DNA of 64,000 nt from NCBI RefSeq assembly GCF_023534745.1, contig NZ_JAMHJQ010000005.1, positions 387,889 through 451,888 of the forward strand. Direction: 5' to 3'. Under the pieces are notes generated by a model. That model was not told the DNA's origin. It searched no databases and saw only the letters and a list, made by a program, of their open reading frames with translations. A program made the translations under genes and the position numbers. The DNA comes from Streptomyces sp. 35G-GA-8 (lineage in GTDB: Bacteria > Actinomycetota > Actinomycetes > Streptomycetales > Streptomycetaceae). Below, piece by piece: positions 35,228-43,137 of the stretch (position 1 is the first letter of the stretch; every line of letters starts with the position of its first letter).

Positions 35228-36952
35228 ATGGGCCACGGCCATCACCACCCGCACGACCACGCACACGACCACACGCACCACACGGAGGCCGACACCGGCC
35301 CCCTGCCCCCGGCGCTCGACGCCAATGTCCCGGACAGTGAGCTGTCGCCCAGTCAGCTGTCGCGCCGCTCGATGCTGCGCCGCGCGGGTCTGCTCGGCGC
35401 GGGCCTGGCGGGAGCGAGCGTGCTGGGCGGGGCCACCGCTGCCGCCGCCGCCGCGCACTCAAGCGCTTCCGGCAGCGGGTCCGACCGGGGCAAGAGCAAC
35501 GGCTTCCTCTGGTTGGCGGGCGACCACCACATCCACACCCAGTACAGCAGCGACGGCAAGTACCGCGTCGTCGACCAGGTGCGCCAGGGCACGGCGCACG
35601 GCCTCGACTGGATGGTCATCACCGACCACGGCAGTGCCGCGCACGCCAAGATCGGTGTGGAGAAGGTCAACCCGGACATCAAGGAAGCCCGCGAGACCTA
35701 CAAGGACCAGCTCGTCTTCCAGGGCCTTGAGTGGAACATCCCGGGCGCCGAGCACGCCACGGTCTTCGTCCACCCGGGCCGCAACGAGGTGGAGGTGCTG
35801 AAGAAGTTCGAGACCGACTACGACGGCAGCCTGCACCCCAGCACCTCGAACGCCACCGATGAGGCCCTGGCCATCTCCGGGCTCCAGTTCCTCGCCGACC
35901 AGGTGCGCCGGCGCAAGGTCGACGACGCCGTGATGCTCGCCAACCACCCGGCCCGCAACGGCATCGACTCGCCCCACGAGATCCGCGCCTGGCGCGACGC
36001 CACCTCGTCCGGCCACCCCATCGCCATCGGTATGGAGGGCGCCCCCGGTCACCAGGCGGCCGGCCTGCCGAAGCCGGTCGGCAGCGGCGGTGGCCGCGGC
36101 TACTACGAGAACGGCCCCAACGCCAACTCCTTCGCCGCGTACCCGCCGGAGAGCTACCGCACCTGGGGCGGCTTCGACTGGATGACCTCCACCGTCGGTG
36201 GTCTCTGGGACAGCCTGCTGGCCGAGGGTAAGCCGTGGTGGATCACCGCGAACTCGGACTCGCACAGCGTGTACGCCGAGCCCTCCGTCATCGGGCCCGA
36301 CGACAACTTCAACGCCAACGGCAAGCACTCCGACCCCGTCTACGGAAACGGCCTCGACCTCGGGAAGGGCGACTACTGGCCGGGCCACTACAGCCGTACG
36401 CACGTCGGCGCGGACCGGTTCTCCTACGCGGCGGTCATGGACGGTATGCGGGCCGGCCGGATCTGGGTCGACCACGGCGGTCTGATCAGCGGTCTGGACG
36501 CCCGGCTCAAGGGCGGGGGCCGCTGGGCCACGCTCGGCGGCGCGCTGCACGTCAAGCGTGGTACGGACGTCGAGCTGTCCATCGAGATCGCGCTGGCCAA
36601 CGGCGCGAACTGGGCGCAGTTCGTGCCGACGCTGGCCCGGGTCGATGTCATCCAGGGCCAGGTCACCGGCCCTGTCCACGACAAGGACACCTTCACCGCG
36701 CCGACCGCCAAGGTCGCGAAGTCCTTCGAGGTCAACAAGTCGAAGGGCACCGTCCAGCTGACGTACAAGCTCGGCCGGGTCTCCGGACCGCTCTACGTCC
36801 GGCTGCGCGGCACGGACGGCAACCGCACCGCCGTCGGGCTGAACGGCGCGTCCGTCGACCCGGTGGGCCCGGCGATGGACGTGCTGGGTGACGCCGACCC
36901 GTGGAAGGACCTGTGGTTCTACTCCAACCCGATCTGGGTGCTTCCCGCCTGA
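35228..36952 (+). CDS. Tat-exported PHP-domain phosphoesterase with a His-rich N-terminus
   Basis: 574 residues. The first 20 residues are MGHGHHHPHDHAHDHTHH, an exceptional His run. A twin-arginine signal follows (SRRSMLRRAGLLGAGLAGASVLGG, about 45-70). The PHP domain begins GDHHIHTQYSSDG (HxH motif), then DWMVITDHGS, and later metal ligands such as VMLANHPARNG and ITANSDSHSVYAEP. The C-terminal 150 residues form a beta-rich domain. It probably hydrolyses a phosphoester outside the cell. The Shine-Dalgarno GAGGAG lies 5 nt before the ATG. Confidence 0.85.
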   Translation: MGHGHHHPHDHAHDHTHHTEADTGPLPPALDANVPDSELSPSQLSRRSMLRRAGLLGAGLAGASVLGGATAAAAAAHSSASGSGSDRGKSNGFLWLAGDHHIHTQYSSDGKYRVVDQVRQGTAHGLDWMVITDHGSAAHAKIGVEKVNPDIKEARETYKDQLVFQGLEWNIPGAEHATVFVHPGRNEVEVLKKFETDYDGSLHPSTSNATDEALAISGLQFLADQVRRRKVDDAVMLANHPARNGIDSPHEIRAWRDATSSGHPIAIGMEGAPGHQAAGLPKPVGSGGGRGYYENGPNANSFAAYPPESYRTWGGFDWMTSTVGGLWDSLLAEGKPWWITANSDSHSVYAEPSVIGPDDNFNANGKHSDPVYGNGLDLGKGDYWPGHYSRTHVGADRFSYAAVMDGMRAGRIWVDHGGLISGLDARLKGGGRWATLGGALHVKRGTDVELSIEIALANGANWAQFVPTLARVDVIQGQVTGPVHDKDTFTAPTAKVAKSFEVNKSKGTVQLTYKLGRVSGPLYVRLRGTDGNRTAVGLNGASVDPVGPAMDVLGDADPWKDLWFYSNPIWVLPA

Positions 36953-36972
36953 TCATCCGCACCGGGAACAAT

Positions 36973-36988
36973 CGGCGGGGTCCCGCCG
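36973..36988 (+). terminator. Short hairpin after the PHP gene
   Basis: CGGCGGG (36973-36979) is inverted as CCCGCCG (36982-36988), 20 nt after the stop. The stem is short and the loop tight, so this is only a candidate. Confidence 0.35.
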
Positions 36989-37124
36989 TTGCACCCATCG
37001 AGGGTGTGGATGGAACTGAGTCCCCGGGCCCCACATAAGAATCGCCCATGGGGAAGATCGTTCGGCTGAAGCCCCATGGAGCCTATCGCCGCGAGGCGAC
37101 CGCCATCCACGCTCTCCCTCTGAC

Positions 37125-37158
37125 GACCCCGACCGGCATCCCCCGTCCGGTCGGGGTC
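37125..37158 (+). terminator. Strong 12-bp hairpin followed by TTCTGT
   Basis: GACCCCGACCGG (37125-37136) pairs perfectly with CCGGTCGGGGTC (37147-37158) around a 10-nt loop. It lies between the PHP gene and the small gene at 37232. It may end the PHP transcript or act as an attenuator for the next gene. Confidence 0.65.
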
Positions 37159-37231
37159 TTCTGTCGGTCCAGGCCTGAGCGGTCCAGGCTTGACGGGTTC
37201 GGGCGCATGGCGGAAGGGGACGGCGGCGGGG

Positions 37232-37714
37232 ATGGCGAGCGAGGAAGAGGGGACGGAGCGGTCCGACGGCTTCGAGGCGGCCACGGGCGACGGCCCGGTG
37301 CGCGCCACGACGCCCCGGGCACGGGCGGCCGAGGTCCGGGTCGCGTTCGAAGGACTGCTCCAGATCAGACGGCTCACGAACACCGGGTCCGGTGATCCGG
37401 CGGCGGTGCCCGCGCGGTGGGAGCGGCGGCGGCCGGTGCGCGCCGTCGCGCTGGCCCTGGAGGCCGCCGGTGTGCCGGCGTCCGTGGTCGACAGCTCGGG
37501 GCAGCGGGTCGCGACGGGATATCGCGTGGTCGCGGCTGAGCCGCCCGCCGCCGTACGGGTGGAATGGCTGGGCCCGCACGGCGCCGGGGCCGCCCAGGAC
37601 GAGGAGCGGGCCCTGACCGAGTGCGCCGCCGTGCTGACGCGTCTGGGGTGGGAGGCCCTGCTCTACCGGGGGCCACGGCAACGACGCTTCCTGGAGGTCG
37701 AACCGGCCTCGTAG
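37232..37714 (+). CDS. Small conserved-looking protein of unknown function
   Basis: 160 residues from the ATG at 37232, with AAGGGG and GGCGG upstream; a start 14 codons earlier is in frame. The first 30 residues are acidic and disordered. The rest has a compact pattern: VRVAFEGLLQIRRLTN, VRAVALALEAAGVPASVVDSSGQRVATGYRVVAAEPPAAVRVEWLG and ECAAVLTRLGWEALLYRG. No domain is recognised. It ends at a large terminator shared with the GH55 gene. Confidence 0.6.
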   Translation: MASEEEGTERSDGFEAATGDGPVRATTPRARAAEVRVAFEGLLQIRRLTNTGSGDPAAVPARWERRRPVRAVALALEAAGVPASVVDSSGQRVATGYRVVAAEPPAAVRVEWLGPHGAGAAQDEERALTECAAVLTRLGWEALLYRGPRQRRFLEVEPAS

Positions 37715-37783
37715 AACGCCCGCTGCCGGGCCCCCTGCCGGTAACTCCCCGCCCCGGGGGGAGCTACCGACGAGAGGAACGGA

Positions 37784-37826
37784 ACCACCCCGGGCACCCC
37801 CCTGTCGTGCGGGGGCCCGGGGTGGT
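37784..37826. terminator. Large bidirectional terminator
   Basis: ACCACCCCGGGC (37784-37795) pairs with GCCCGGGGTGGT (37815-37826), extended by CCCCC/GGGGG with one bulged A. It lies between two convergent genes. A smaller CTCCCC/GGGGAG hairpin precedes it at 37745-37763. Confidence 0.8.
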
Positions 37827-37843
37827 CCCAGGTACGGCGAAGC

Positions 37844-40075
37844 CTAGGGATAGCTGACGAGATTGGCCACATTGGTGGCCGAGTTCGACGGGCCTCCCCT
37901 GTCGTTGATGACATGCCGGATGGTGCCCGTACCGCCCAGCGACACCGTCACCATGTTGCGGAAGCGCACATTGGCGTTGTTGGGCACTTCGAACGCGTGC
38001 TCGGCGGTCACGCTGTTGTTGACGTTGAAGAAGCAGTAACTGCCGAGCCCGTACGCCTGATGGCTGGTCACCGAGTCGGCCACCTTGTAGGCGGCGTATC
38101 CCTGTGTCGCGCCGTTCATCCAGGCCGCCTGGTTGGGCGGGTCGTACGGCATCTCGTTCTGGTAGAAGTACGTCTTGCCGCCGTTGCCGTTCCAGATCGT
38201 CTGATGCTTCTGGTAGTGCTCGACGAACAGGCCGTACATCGTGACATCGGCGCCGTTCACGACCAGACCGGTGTCCGCCGTGTTGGTGTTCCACCCGACC
38301 CCGCTGCCGTGATCCGCGCGCCAGATCCACATATGGTCGCCGATCACATTCCGGCTGTTGACGACCAGACTGGTGGTCGCCTTGCCGACACCCGCGCCGC
38401 CGATGCGGAAGAACACGTCGTGCAGCGAGGTGGGGTTGGCGGCGTGGTTCGCGTTCGAGCCGTCGGCGCCCACCTCCATCAGCCGCTGGGAGTTGACCGT
38501 GCCCGCGTCGATGAGCAGACCCGCCACCTTGACGCCGTCCACATCCGCGACCGACACCGCGGTGATGCCGTTGTCCGGGATGAGGGTGGCGAGGCCGAGC
38601 CCGAGGACGACGGTGTCGGGGCGGGTGATCCTCAGCGTCTGGTTGAGGTGGTAGACGCCGGGGGTGACGAGCAGGTTCTTGCCCGCCGCCAGTGCGGCGT
38701 TCATGTCCGCGGCCGTCGCTCCGGGCTTGGCGATGTAGAACTGGTCCAGCGGGAGCGACGTACCCGCCGGAGCACCGCCCGACCAGGTCGTTCCCTTCGA
38801 GTTGGCGCGCAGCGCGGGCACGAACACCTTGTAGGCGCCTGCCGCGTCGACGTACAGGAAGGGCTTCTCCCGCACTTGCGGGGTCTGGTCGACCGTGGTG
38901 TAGGGCGGGTTGGGGAAGCTGTTCGCGGGCGCGTTCTGGGCGCCGACGAACACCATGTTCCAGTTCGACCCCGTCCAGCTGCCCCATTCGGTGTTGCGGG
39001 ACAGCCACTGCTGCTGTGAACCCGACCTGACCTGGCCGTCGATCTTCGAGTCCGCCATGAATCCGCCGCTGGCCCAGCCGCCGTCGTCCAGGGCGAGATT
39101 GCCGCGGACATGCATCCGGCGATACGGGGCGGCCTGTGAGACGGCCCAGCGGTCGGTGCCGGTGGTGGGGGTGACGGAAAGGTTCTCGGCGCTGCGCCAG
39201 AAGTTGTGGGTGGCGTTCTGCGGCGGGAACCAGTCGGCCTCGACATGGACGGCGCCACGGATGTTGACGTCGTCGGGAGACAGCCCCAGGCCGGCCACCT
39301 GCGTGTAGAAGCCGACGTTCACATCGGCGTCGTAGGTGCCCGGCTTGAACAGGAAGGCCGCGCGCTGGGCGCCGAACTGATTGGTCTCCTGCTGCTGGAA
39401 GGTCGCGTTCACCCGGTTCTGGATCGAGGAGGCCGACATCGACGGATCGAAGACGACGACGTTCGGACCGAGGTCCGGGGTGCCGGGCGGGGCCGGCGGA
39501 TCGGCCGCCTGGACCCGGAAGGACTGGGCCGCCGAGCCATTGCAGGTGTACTGCTGGAGCTGGACGCTGTCGGCGGTCGAGGCGCTCGGTACGTCGAGGC
39601 ACTTGCCGCTGTTGCGGTTGACGAAGTGGTAGGCGCCGTCGGCCTCCGCCACCGGCAGCCACTGCTGGTTGGCGCCTCCGCCGTAGGTCCAGAGCTGGAT
39701 CGTGGCGGCGTCGGCTGCCGAGACGTCGGTGACGTCCCAGACCTGGCTGTCGGCATTGCGGTTGCCGGCCCTGACGTAGCCGGCGCCGGTCTCCGTGAGG
39801 GACCAGTTCTGCGCGAGGCTGCCGTTGCAGGCGTACTGCTGCACCGCGGTGCCGTTGCCGGTCGCCGCGGCGCGGGCGTCCACGCACTTGCCGTTGCCCT
39901 TGTTGCTGATGGTGGTCCAGCCGGTGGGCAGGGCCGCCGCCGCGGTGGTTCCCGCGGCGGCCTCCTGCTGCGGCAGACCGATCAGGGAGGCGCACAGGGC
40001 CACCACGGTCAGCAGCAGGGTGAGCGGGAGAGCACGGCGGCGGGGGTGCCCGCCGCCGTACGGGTGTCGGTTCAT
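37844..40075 (-). CDS. Secreted GH55 exo-beta-1,3-glucanase with N-terminal ricin/CBM13 lectin
   Basis: 743 residues. Signal peptide at 1-42, then a ricin-type beta-trefoil (about 50-190, with repeated QxW blocks such as LAQNW and ANQQW and NGSAAQSF). A GH55 double beta-helix follows from about 203 and looks like the SacteLam55A subgroup: NVVVFDPSM, WAVSQAAPYRRMHVRGN, REKPFLYVD, IWRADHG. Glu641 in YFYQNEMPYD is the likely general acid. It would release glucose or laminaribiose from beta-1,3-glucan ends. ATG 40075 has GAGGAG 6 nt upstream. Third gene of the operon, 17 nt after GH18. Such proteins are sometimes mislabelled as adenylyl cyclase. Confidence 0.82.
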   Translation of the reverse strand: MNRHPYGGGHPRRRALPLTLLLTVVALCASLIGLPQQEAAAGTTAAAALPTGWTTISNKGNGKCVDARAAATGNGTAVQQYACNGSLAQNWSLTETGAGYVRAGNRNADSQVWDVTDVSAADAATIQLWTYGGGANQQWLPVAEADGAYHFVNRNSGKCLDVPSASTADSVQLQQYTCNGSAAQSFRVQAADPPAPPGTPDLGPNVVVFDPSMSASSIQNRVNATFQQQETNQFGAQRAAFLFKPGTYDADVNVGFYTQVAGLGLSPDDVNIRGAVHVEADWFPPQNATHNFWRSAENLSVTPTTGTDRWAVSQAAPYRRMHVRGNLALDDGGWASGGFMADSKIDGQVRSGSQQQWLSRNTEWGSWTGSNWNMVFVGAQNAPANSFPNPPYTTVDQTPQVREKPFLYVDAAGAYKVFVPALRANSKGTTWSGGAPAGTSLPLDQFYIAKPGATAADMNAALAAGKNLLVTPGVYHLNQTLRITRPDTVVLGLGLATLIPDNGITAVSVADVDGVKVAGLLIDAGTVNSQRLMEVGADGSNANHAANPTSLHDVFFRIGGAGVGKATTSLVVNSRNVIGDHMWIWRADHGSGVGWNTNTADTGLVVNGADVTMYGLFVEHYQKHQTIWNGNGGKTYFYQNEMPYDPPNQAAWMNGATQGYAAYKVADSVTSHQAYGLGSYCFFNVNNSVTAEHAFEVPNNANVRFRNMVTVSLGGTGTIRHVINDRGGPSNSATNVANLVSYP

Positions 40076-40092
40076 GGAGGCTCCTCGCCCGG

Positions 40093-41487
40093 TCAGCCGG
40101 CGTACTGGGCGAAGACGCGGGTGAAGTCCCACGCCTGCTGGCTCACGCCGGAGCAGGTGTCGGCTCCGCCGCCGGTGCAGGGCCGGTCGCGGTTGACCGA
40201 CCAGAAGGTCAGCCGGGCCAGATGGTGCTGCTGCGCGTAGGCGAGGATGGTGCGGAAGTCCGCGACGGTCACGGTCTCGTTGTTGTCGGTGATGCCGTTC
40301 ATCGACGAGATGCCGATGCTGCGGTACGTCTGGTCGTCGCTGTACCCGTACGCGTTCTTGACCGCGTTCTTGAGGCCCTCGGCGGCGCGGGTGGTGAGCG
40401 TGCCCATGTTCTGGCCGGCGCCGCCGAAGTTGAACGGCATGATCGTCCAGCTGTCGACGGTGAGTCCGGCGGCGGCCGCGCGGTTGATCAGACTGGTGTC
40501 GGGACCGTTCTGACCGGTGCCGAAGGTGACATAGACCTTGATACCGGGGTTGTTGGCCTTGATGGTCTTGAGGGCGTCCACGGTGCGCTGCTGGACGGTG
40601 GGGCTGTCGTAGGCCGCGGCCTCGATGTCGATGTCGATCGCCTTGAGGCCGTACGCGTTGATGACCTTCTGGTAGGCCGCCGCCAGCTCACCGGCGCTGG
40701 AACAGGAGCTCTCCAGCTTGTTGCCGCTCCAGCCGCCGAAGGACGGGATGACATCGCCGCCCGCGCCCCGCACGGTGTTGATGGTCTGCTGGTCCACTCC
40801 ACCGGTCAGCGGCCGTCCGCCGTCCCACTGGGGGTTGCAGTAGCCGTTGCTGAGCACGAACGCCAGGGTGAACCACTTCACGCCCGTCGCGTTCATGACG
40901 GTGGTCGGGTTCGGCGGGCTGCCCCAGCCGTTGTAGATGTACGGCGCGACCGCCATGGGTCCGCCGGGGGCGGGGCCTCCGCCGCCCGAGTGCGCGGTCC
41001 ACTTCTGGTTGGCCGCTCCGGTGCAGGTCCAGATCTGCAGCCGGGTGCCGTTGGCGGAGCTGTTGCCGGTCGCGTCCACGCACTTGTCGGCCTGGGTGTT
41101 CACGATGTCGCGGGCCGCGGAGACGGTCCACTTCTGGTTGGCGCCGCCGGTGCAGTCCCACAGCTGGAGCTGCGCGCCGTTCGTGGTGCTGTTGTCCTTC
41201 ACGTCCAGGCACTTGCCGAGGGCCCGGATCGAGCCGTCGGAGGCCACGTCCCACTGCTGGGCGGCCGAGCCGTTGCAGTCGTAGAGCTGTACGGCCGTGC
41301 CGTTGGCGGAGCTGCCCGCCGCCACGTCCACGCACTTGCCGCCCACGCCCGTGATCGTGCCGACGGCGGCGACCGCCGCGGTGGCGGGGGTGGGCGCGGT
41401 GATGAGCGACGCGCCGAGCGCGAGGGGCAGCGCGGCCAGCGGAACGAGGGATCGGAGGGACGTGCGGAGGGTGCGTGCCGTCGTCAT
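40093..41487 (-). CDS. Secreted GH18 chitinase with N-terminal ricin/CBM13 lectin
   Basis: 464 residues. Signal peptide at 1-38, ricin beta-trefoil at about 42-165 with three QxW repeats, Gly/Pro linker, then a GH18 barrel from about 178. The catalytic stretch is AIDIDIE with Asp285, Asp287 and Glu289; Glu289 is the acid. Sequence elsewhere (VIPSFGGWSGN, FNFGGAGQNMG) fits the compact chitinase subgroup without an insertion domain. The ATG overlaps the GH16 stop by 4 nt. It would cleave chitin in fungal walls. The lectin domain is nearly identical to that of the GH16 gene upstream. Confidence 0.88.
   Translation of the reverse strand: MTTARTLRTSLRSLVPLAALPLALGASLITAPTPATAAVAAVGTITGVGGKCVDVAAGSSANGTAVQLYDCNGSAAQQWDVASDGSIRALGKCLDVKDNSTTNGAQLQLWDCTGGANQKWTVSAARDIVNTQADKCVDATGNSSANGTRLQIWTCTGAANQKWTAHSGGGGPAPGGPMAVAPYIYNGWGSPPNPTTVMNATGVKWFTLAFVLSNGYCNPQWDGGRPLTGGVDQQTINTVRGAGGDVIPSFGGWSGNKLESSCSSAGELAAAYQKVINAYGLKAIDIDIEAAAYDSPTVQQRTVDALKTIKANNPGIKVYVTFGTGQNGPDTSLINRAAAAGLTVDSWTIMPFNFGGAGQNMGTLTTRAAEGLKNAVKNAYGYSDDQTYRSIGISSMNGITDNNETVTVADFRTILAYAQQHHLARLTFWSVNRDRPCTGGGADTCSGVSQQAWDFTRVFAQYAG
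40998..41362 (-). repeat. Ricin/CBM13 coding repeat, copy in GH18
   Basis: This segment encodes the GH18 lectin domain and is a direct repeat, offset about 503 bp, of the lectin segment of the GH16 gene. One block of 67 bp (41021-41087 versus 41524-41590) is identical at the DNA level. Confidence 0.85.
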
Positions 41488-42752
41488 CCGCGGTTCACCG
41501 TCCACTTCTGGTTCGCGGCGCCCGTGCAGGTCCAGATCTGCAGCCGGGTGCCGTTGGCGGAGCTGTTGCCGGTCGCGTCCACGCACTTGTTGGCCTGGAT
41601 GTTCACGATGTCTCTGGCGTCCGGGACGGCCCAGCGCTGATTGGCGCCGCCGGAGCAGTCCCACAGCTGGAGCTGCGCCCCGTCCGCGACGCTGTTGTCC
41701 TTCACGTCCAGGCACTTGCCGAGCGCGCGGAGCGAGCCGTCGGCCGCGACGGTCCACTGCTGGGCGGCCGAGCCGTTGCAGTCGTAGAGCTGTACGGGCG
41801 TGCCGTTGGCGGGGTTGGCGCCCGCCACGTCCACGCACTTGCCGCCGAGTCCGGTGATCGTGCCGCCGGTGCCGGACCCGCCGTCGTTCGTGCTGACGCG
41901 CACGTAGTCGACGACGAGCTGCGACGGGAACGGGGTGCTGCTGTTGGGGTCACCGGGCCAGTAGCCGCCGACCGCGAGGTTCAGGATGATGAAGAACGGC
42001 TTGTTGAACACCCAGCTACGGCCGCCGAGATCGGCCGGGGTGCGCGTCTGGTAGACGTTGCCGTCGACGCTCCAGCTGATGCGGTTGGGCGACCAGTCGA
42101 TGGCGAAGGTGTGGAAGGCGTCGGCGAACGCCTGGCCGTTGGGCAGGGTGTAGCCGGCGCCGATGCCGCCCGAGCCGGAGTAGCCGGGGCCGTGCAGGGT
42201 GCCGTGCACCGTGCTGGGCTCGAAACCGACGTTCTCCATGATGTCGATCTCACCGCTGTTGGGCCAGCCGACGCTGCCGATGTCGTTGCCGAGCATCCAG
42301 AACGCGGGCCACATGCCCTGGCCGCGCGGGACCTTCATGCGTGCCTCGACCCGACCGTAGGTCGAGGTGAACTTGCCCGAGGTGTTGAGCCGCGCCGAGG
42401 TGTACTCGCACCGGCCGTACCAGCACTGGTAGTTGCCGGGGTTGTCCTTGCGCGCGGTGATGACCAGATTGCCCTGGCCGTCGAGGGCGGCGTTGTTGTT
42501 GCCCGCCGTGTAGTACTGCCGTTCATGGTTGTTGACGTTGTCGCCGGTCTCGATCTGCCACTTCCCGCCGTCGACGGCCGAGCCGGCGGCGCCGTTGAAG
42601 TCGTCGGAGAACGTGACCGCCGCCGCCCCGACCGCGGCGGTCGGCTGCTCGGGGGCGGGCGCCGCGGCGGCGGGGACCGCCGCCGCCAGGCTGGAACAGC
42701 AGAGAAGGGCGAGCGCGTACAGCGCCATTCGGCGTCCCATGGGGATTCGCAC
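41484..42752 (-). CDS. Secreted GH16 endo-beta-1,3-glucanase (laminarinase) with C-terminal ricin/CBM13 lectin
   Basis: 422 residues. Signal peptide at 1-31; GH16 domain at about 45-288 with catalytic ExDxxE at Glu168-Asp170-Glu173 (GEIDIMENVG) and the laminarinase-like WPAFWMLG strand. A Gly/Ser linker follows and then a ricin trefoil at about 296-422. First gene of the operon, starting from GTG 42752 or ATG 42740. It opens beta-1,3-glucan chains internally, giving ends for the GH55 enzyme. The lectin sits at the C-terminus here but at the N-terminus in GH18. Confidence 0.88.
   Translation of the reverse strand: MRIPMGRRMALYALALLCCSSLAAAVPAAAAPAPEQPTAAVGAAAVTFSDDFNGAAGSAVDGGKWQIETGDNVNNHERQYYTAGNNNAALDGQGNLVITARKDNPGNYQCWYGRCEYTSARLNTSGKFTSTYGRVEARMKVPRGQGMWPAFWMLGNDIGSVGWPNSGEIDIMENVGFEPSTVHGTLHGPGYSGSGGIGAGYTLPNGQAFADAFHTFAIDWSPNRISWSVDGNVYQTRTPADLGGRSWVFNKPFFIILNLAVGGYWPGDPNSSTPFPSQLVVDYVRVSTNDGGSGTGGTITGLGGKCVDVAGANPANGTPVQLYDCNGSAAQQWTVAADGSLRALGKCLDVKDNSVADGAQLQLWDCSGGANQRWAVPDARDIVNIQANKCVDATGNSSANGTRLQIWTCTGAANQKWTVNRG
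41501..41865 (-). repeat. Ricin/CBM13 coding repeat, copy in GH16
   Basis: This is the partner of 40998-41362. Protein identity over the trefoil is very high, with shared runs such as VQLYDCNGSAAQQW and NSSANGTRLQIWTCTGAANQ. Confidence 0.85.
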
Positions 42753-42779
42753 AGGTCATCACATCACTTCGAGTGGGGG

Positions 42780-42793
42780 GTCATGCGCATGAC
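42780..42793. promoter_or_regulatory. Perfect 14-bp palindrome in the leader of the GH16 operon
   Basis: GTCATGCGCATGAC lies 28 nt upstream of the GH16 start, inside the predicted 5' untranslated region. It may be an operator for a LacI- or GntR-like repressor, or an RNA hairpin. Confidence 0.4.
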
Positions 42794-42851
42794 ATCGCAG
42801 GCACCGGGAAGCTTCGGGGAGAGCCGCCTCGGACGCTTATTTCAATACTTG

Positions 42852-42897
42852 ATTTAAGGGAGGGTACGAGGGGTCGTCAAGAAGCTGGTATGGACCA
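42852..42897 (-). promoter_or_regulatory. Promoter with DasR/chi-type operator for the GH16-GH18-GH55 operon
   Basis: On the minus strand TGGTCCATACCA (42897-42886) differs at 2 of 12 positions from both the DasR consensus TGGTCTAGACCA and the chitinase-promoter repeat TGGTCCAGACCT. It is followed after 5 nt by TTGACG (-35, 42880-42875) and, 17 nt on, TTAAAT (possible -10). Operator next to the -35 box is the layout known from Streptomyces chitinase promoters. Confidence 0.6.
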
Positions 42898-43137
42898 AAG
42901 CTGACCAGATTCATGGCCGTCTCGCATCCATATGAACGCAGACCCCCCACAACCGGGCGGCACGACACCGAACGGTAAGGAAACTTGACCTGCACATGAC
43001 CGACACCGGGCGTTCACGCGAGGACACAAGCCATGTGGAAGGCTCCCGCTGAACCGTTACTTCACGACCATGCGCCGCACGGCCCCCACCCTGTGGCCGT
43101 GCGTCGCGATGGTCCCGCCGGAGAGGACAGCTCCCCC

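Larger units (their letters stand above)
42753..43137. other. Divergent promoter region of the glucanase operon and the nuclease gene, 385 bp
   Basis: It contains the operon promoter with a DasR/chi-type box (42852-42897) and a palindrome in the predicted leader (42780-42793). The nuclease promoter should lie in 42900-43130. No gene is seen. Confidence 0.6.

Noticed and set aside
37048-37395. 115-codon frame overlapping the hairpin as a gene
   Set aside because: It reads through a strong terminator-like hairpin and then overlaps the 37232 gene in another frame with low-complexity Gly/Arg sequence.
37844-40075. Adenylyl cyclase or GH87 alpha-1,3-glucanase
   Set aside because: No cyclase motif is present, and the catalytic half matches the SacteLam55A-type GH55 pattern more closely than GH87.
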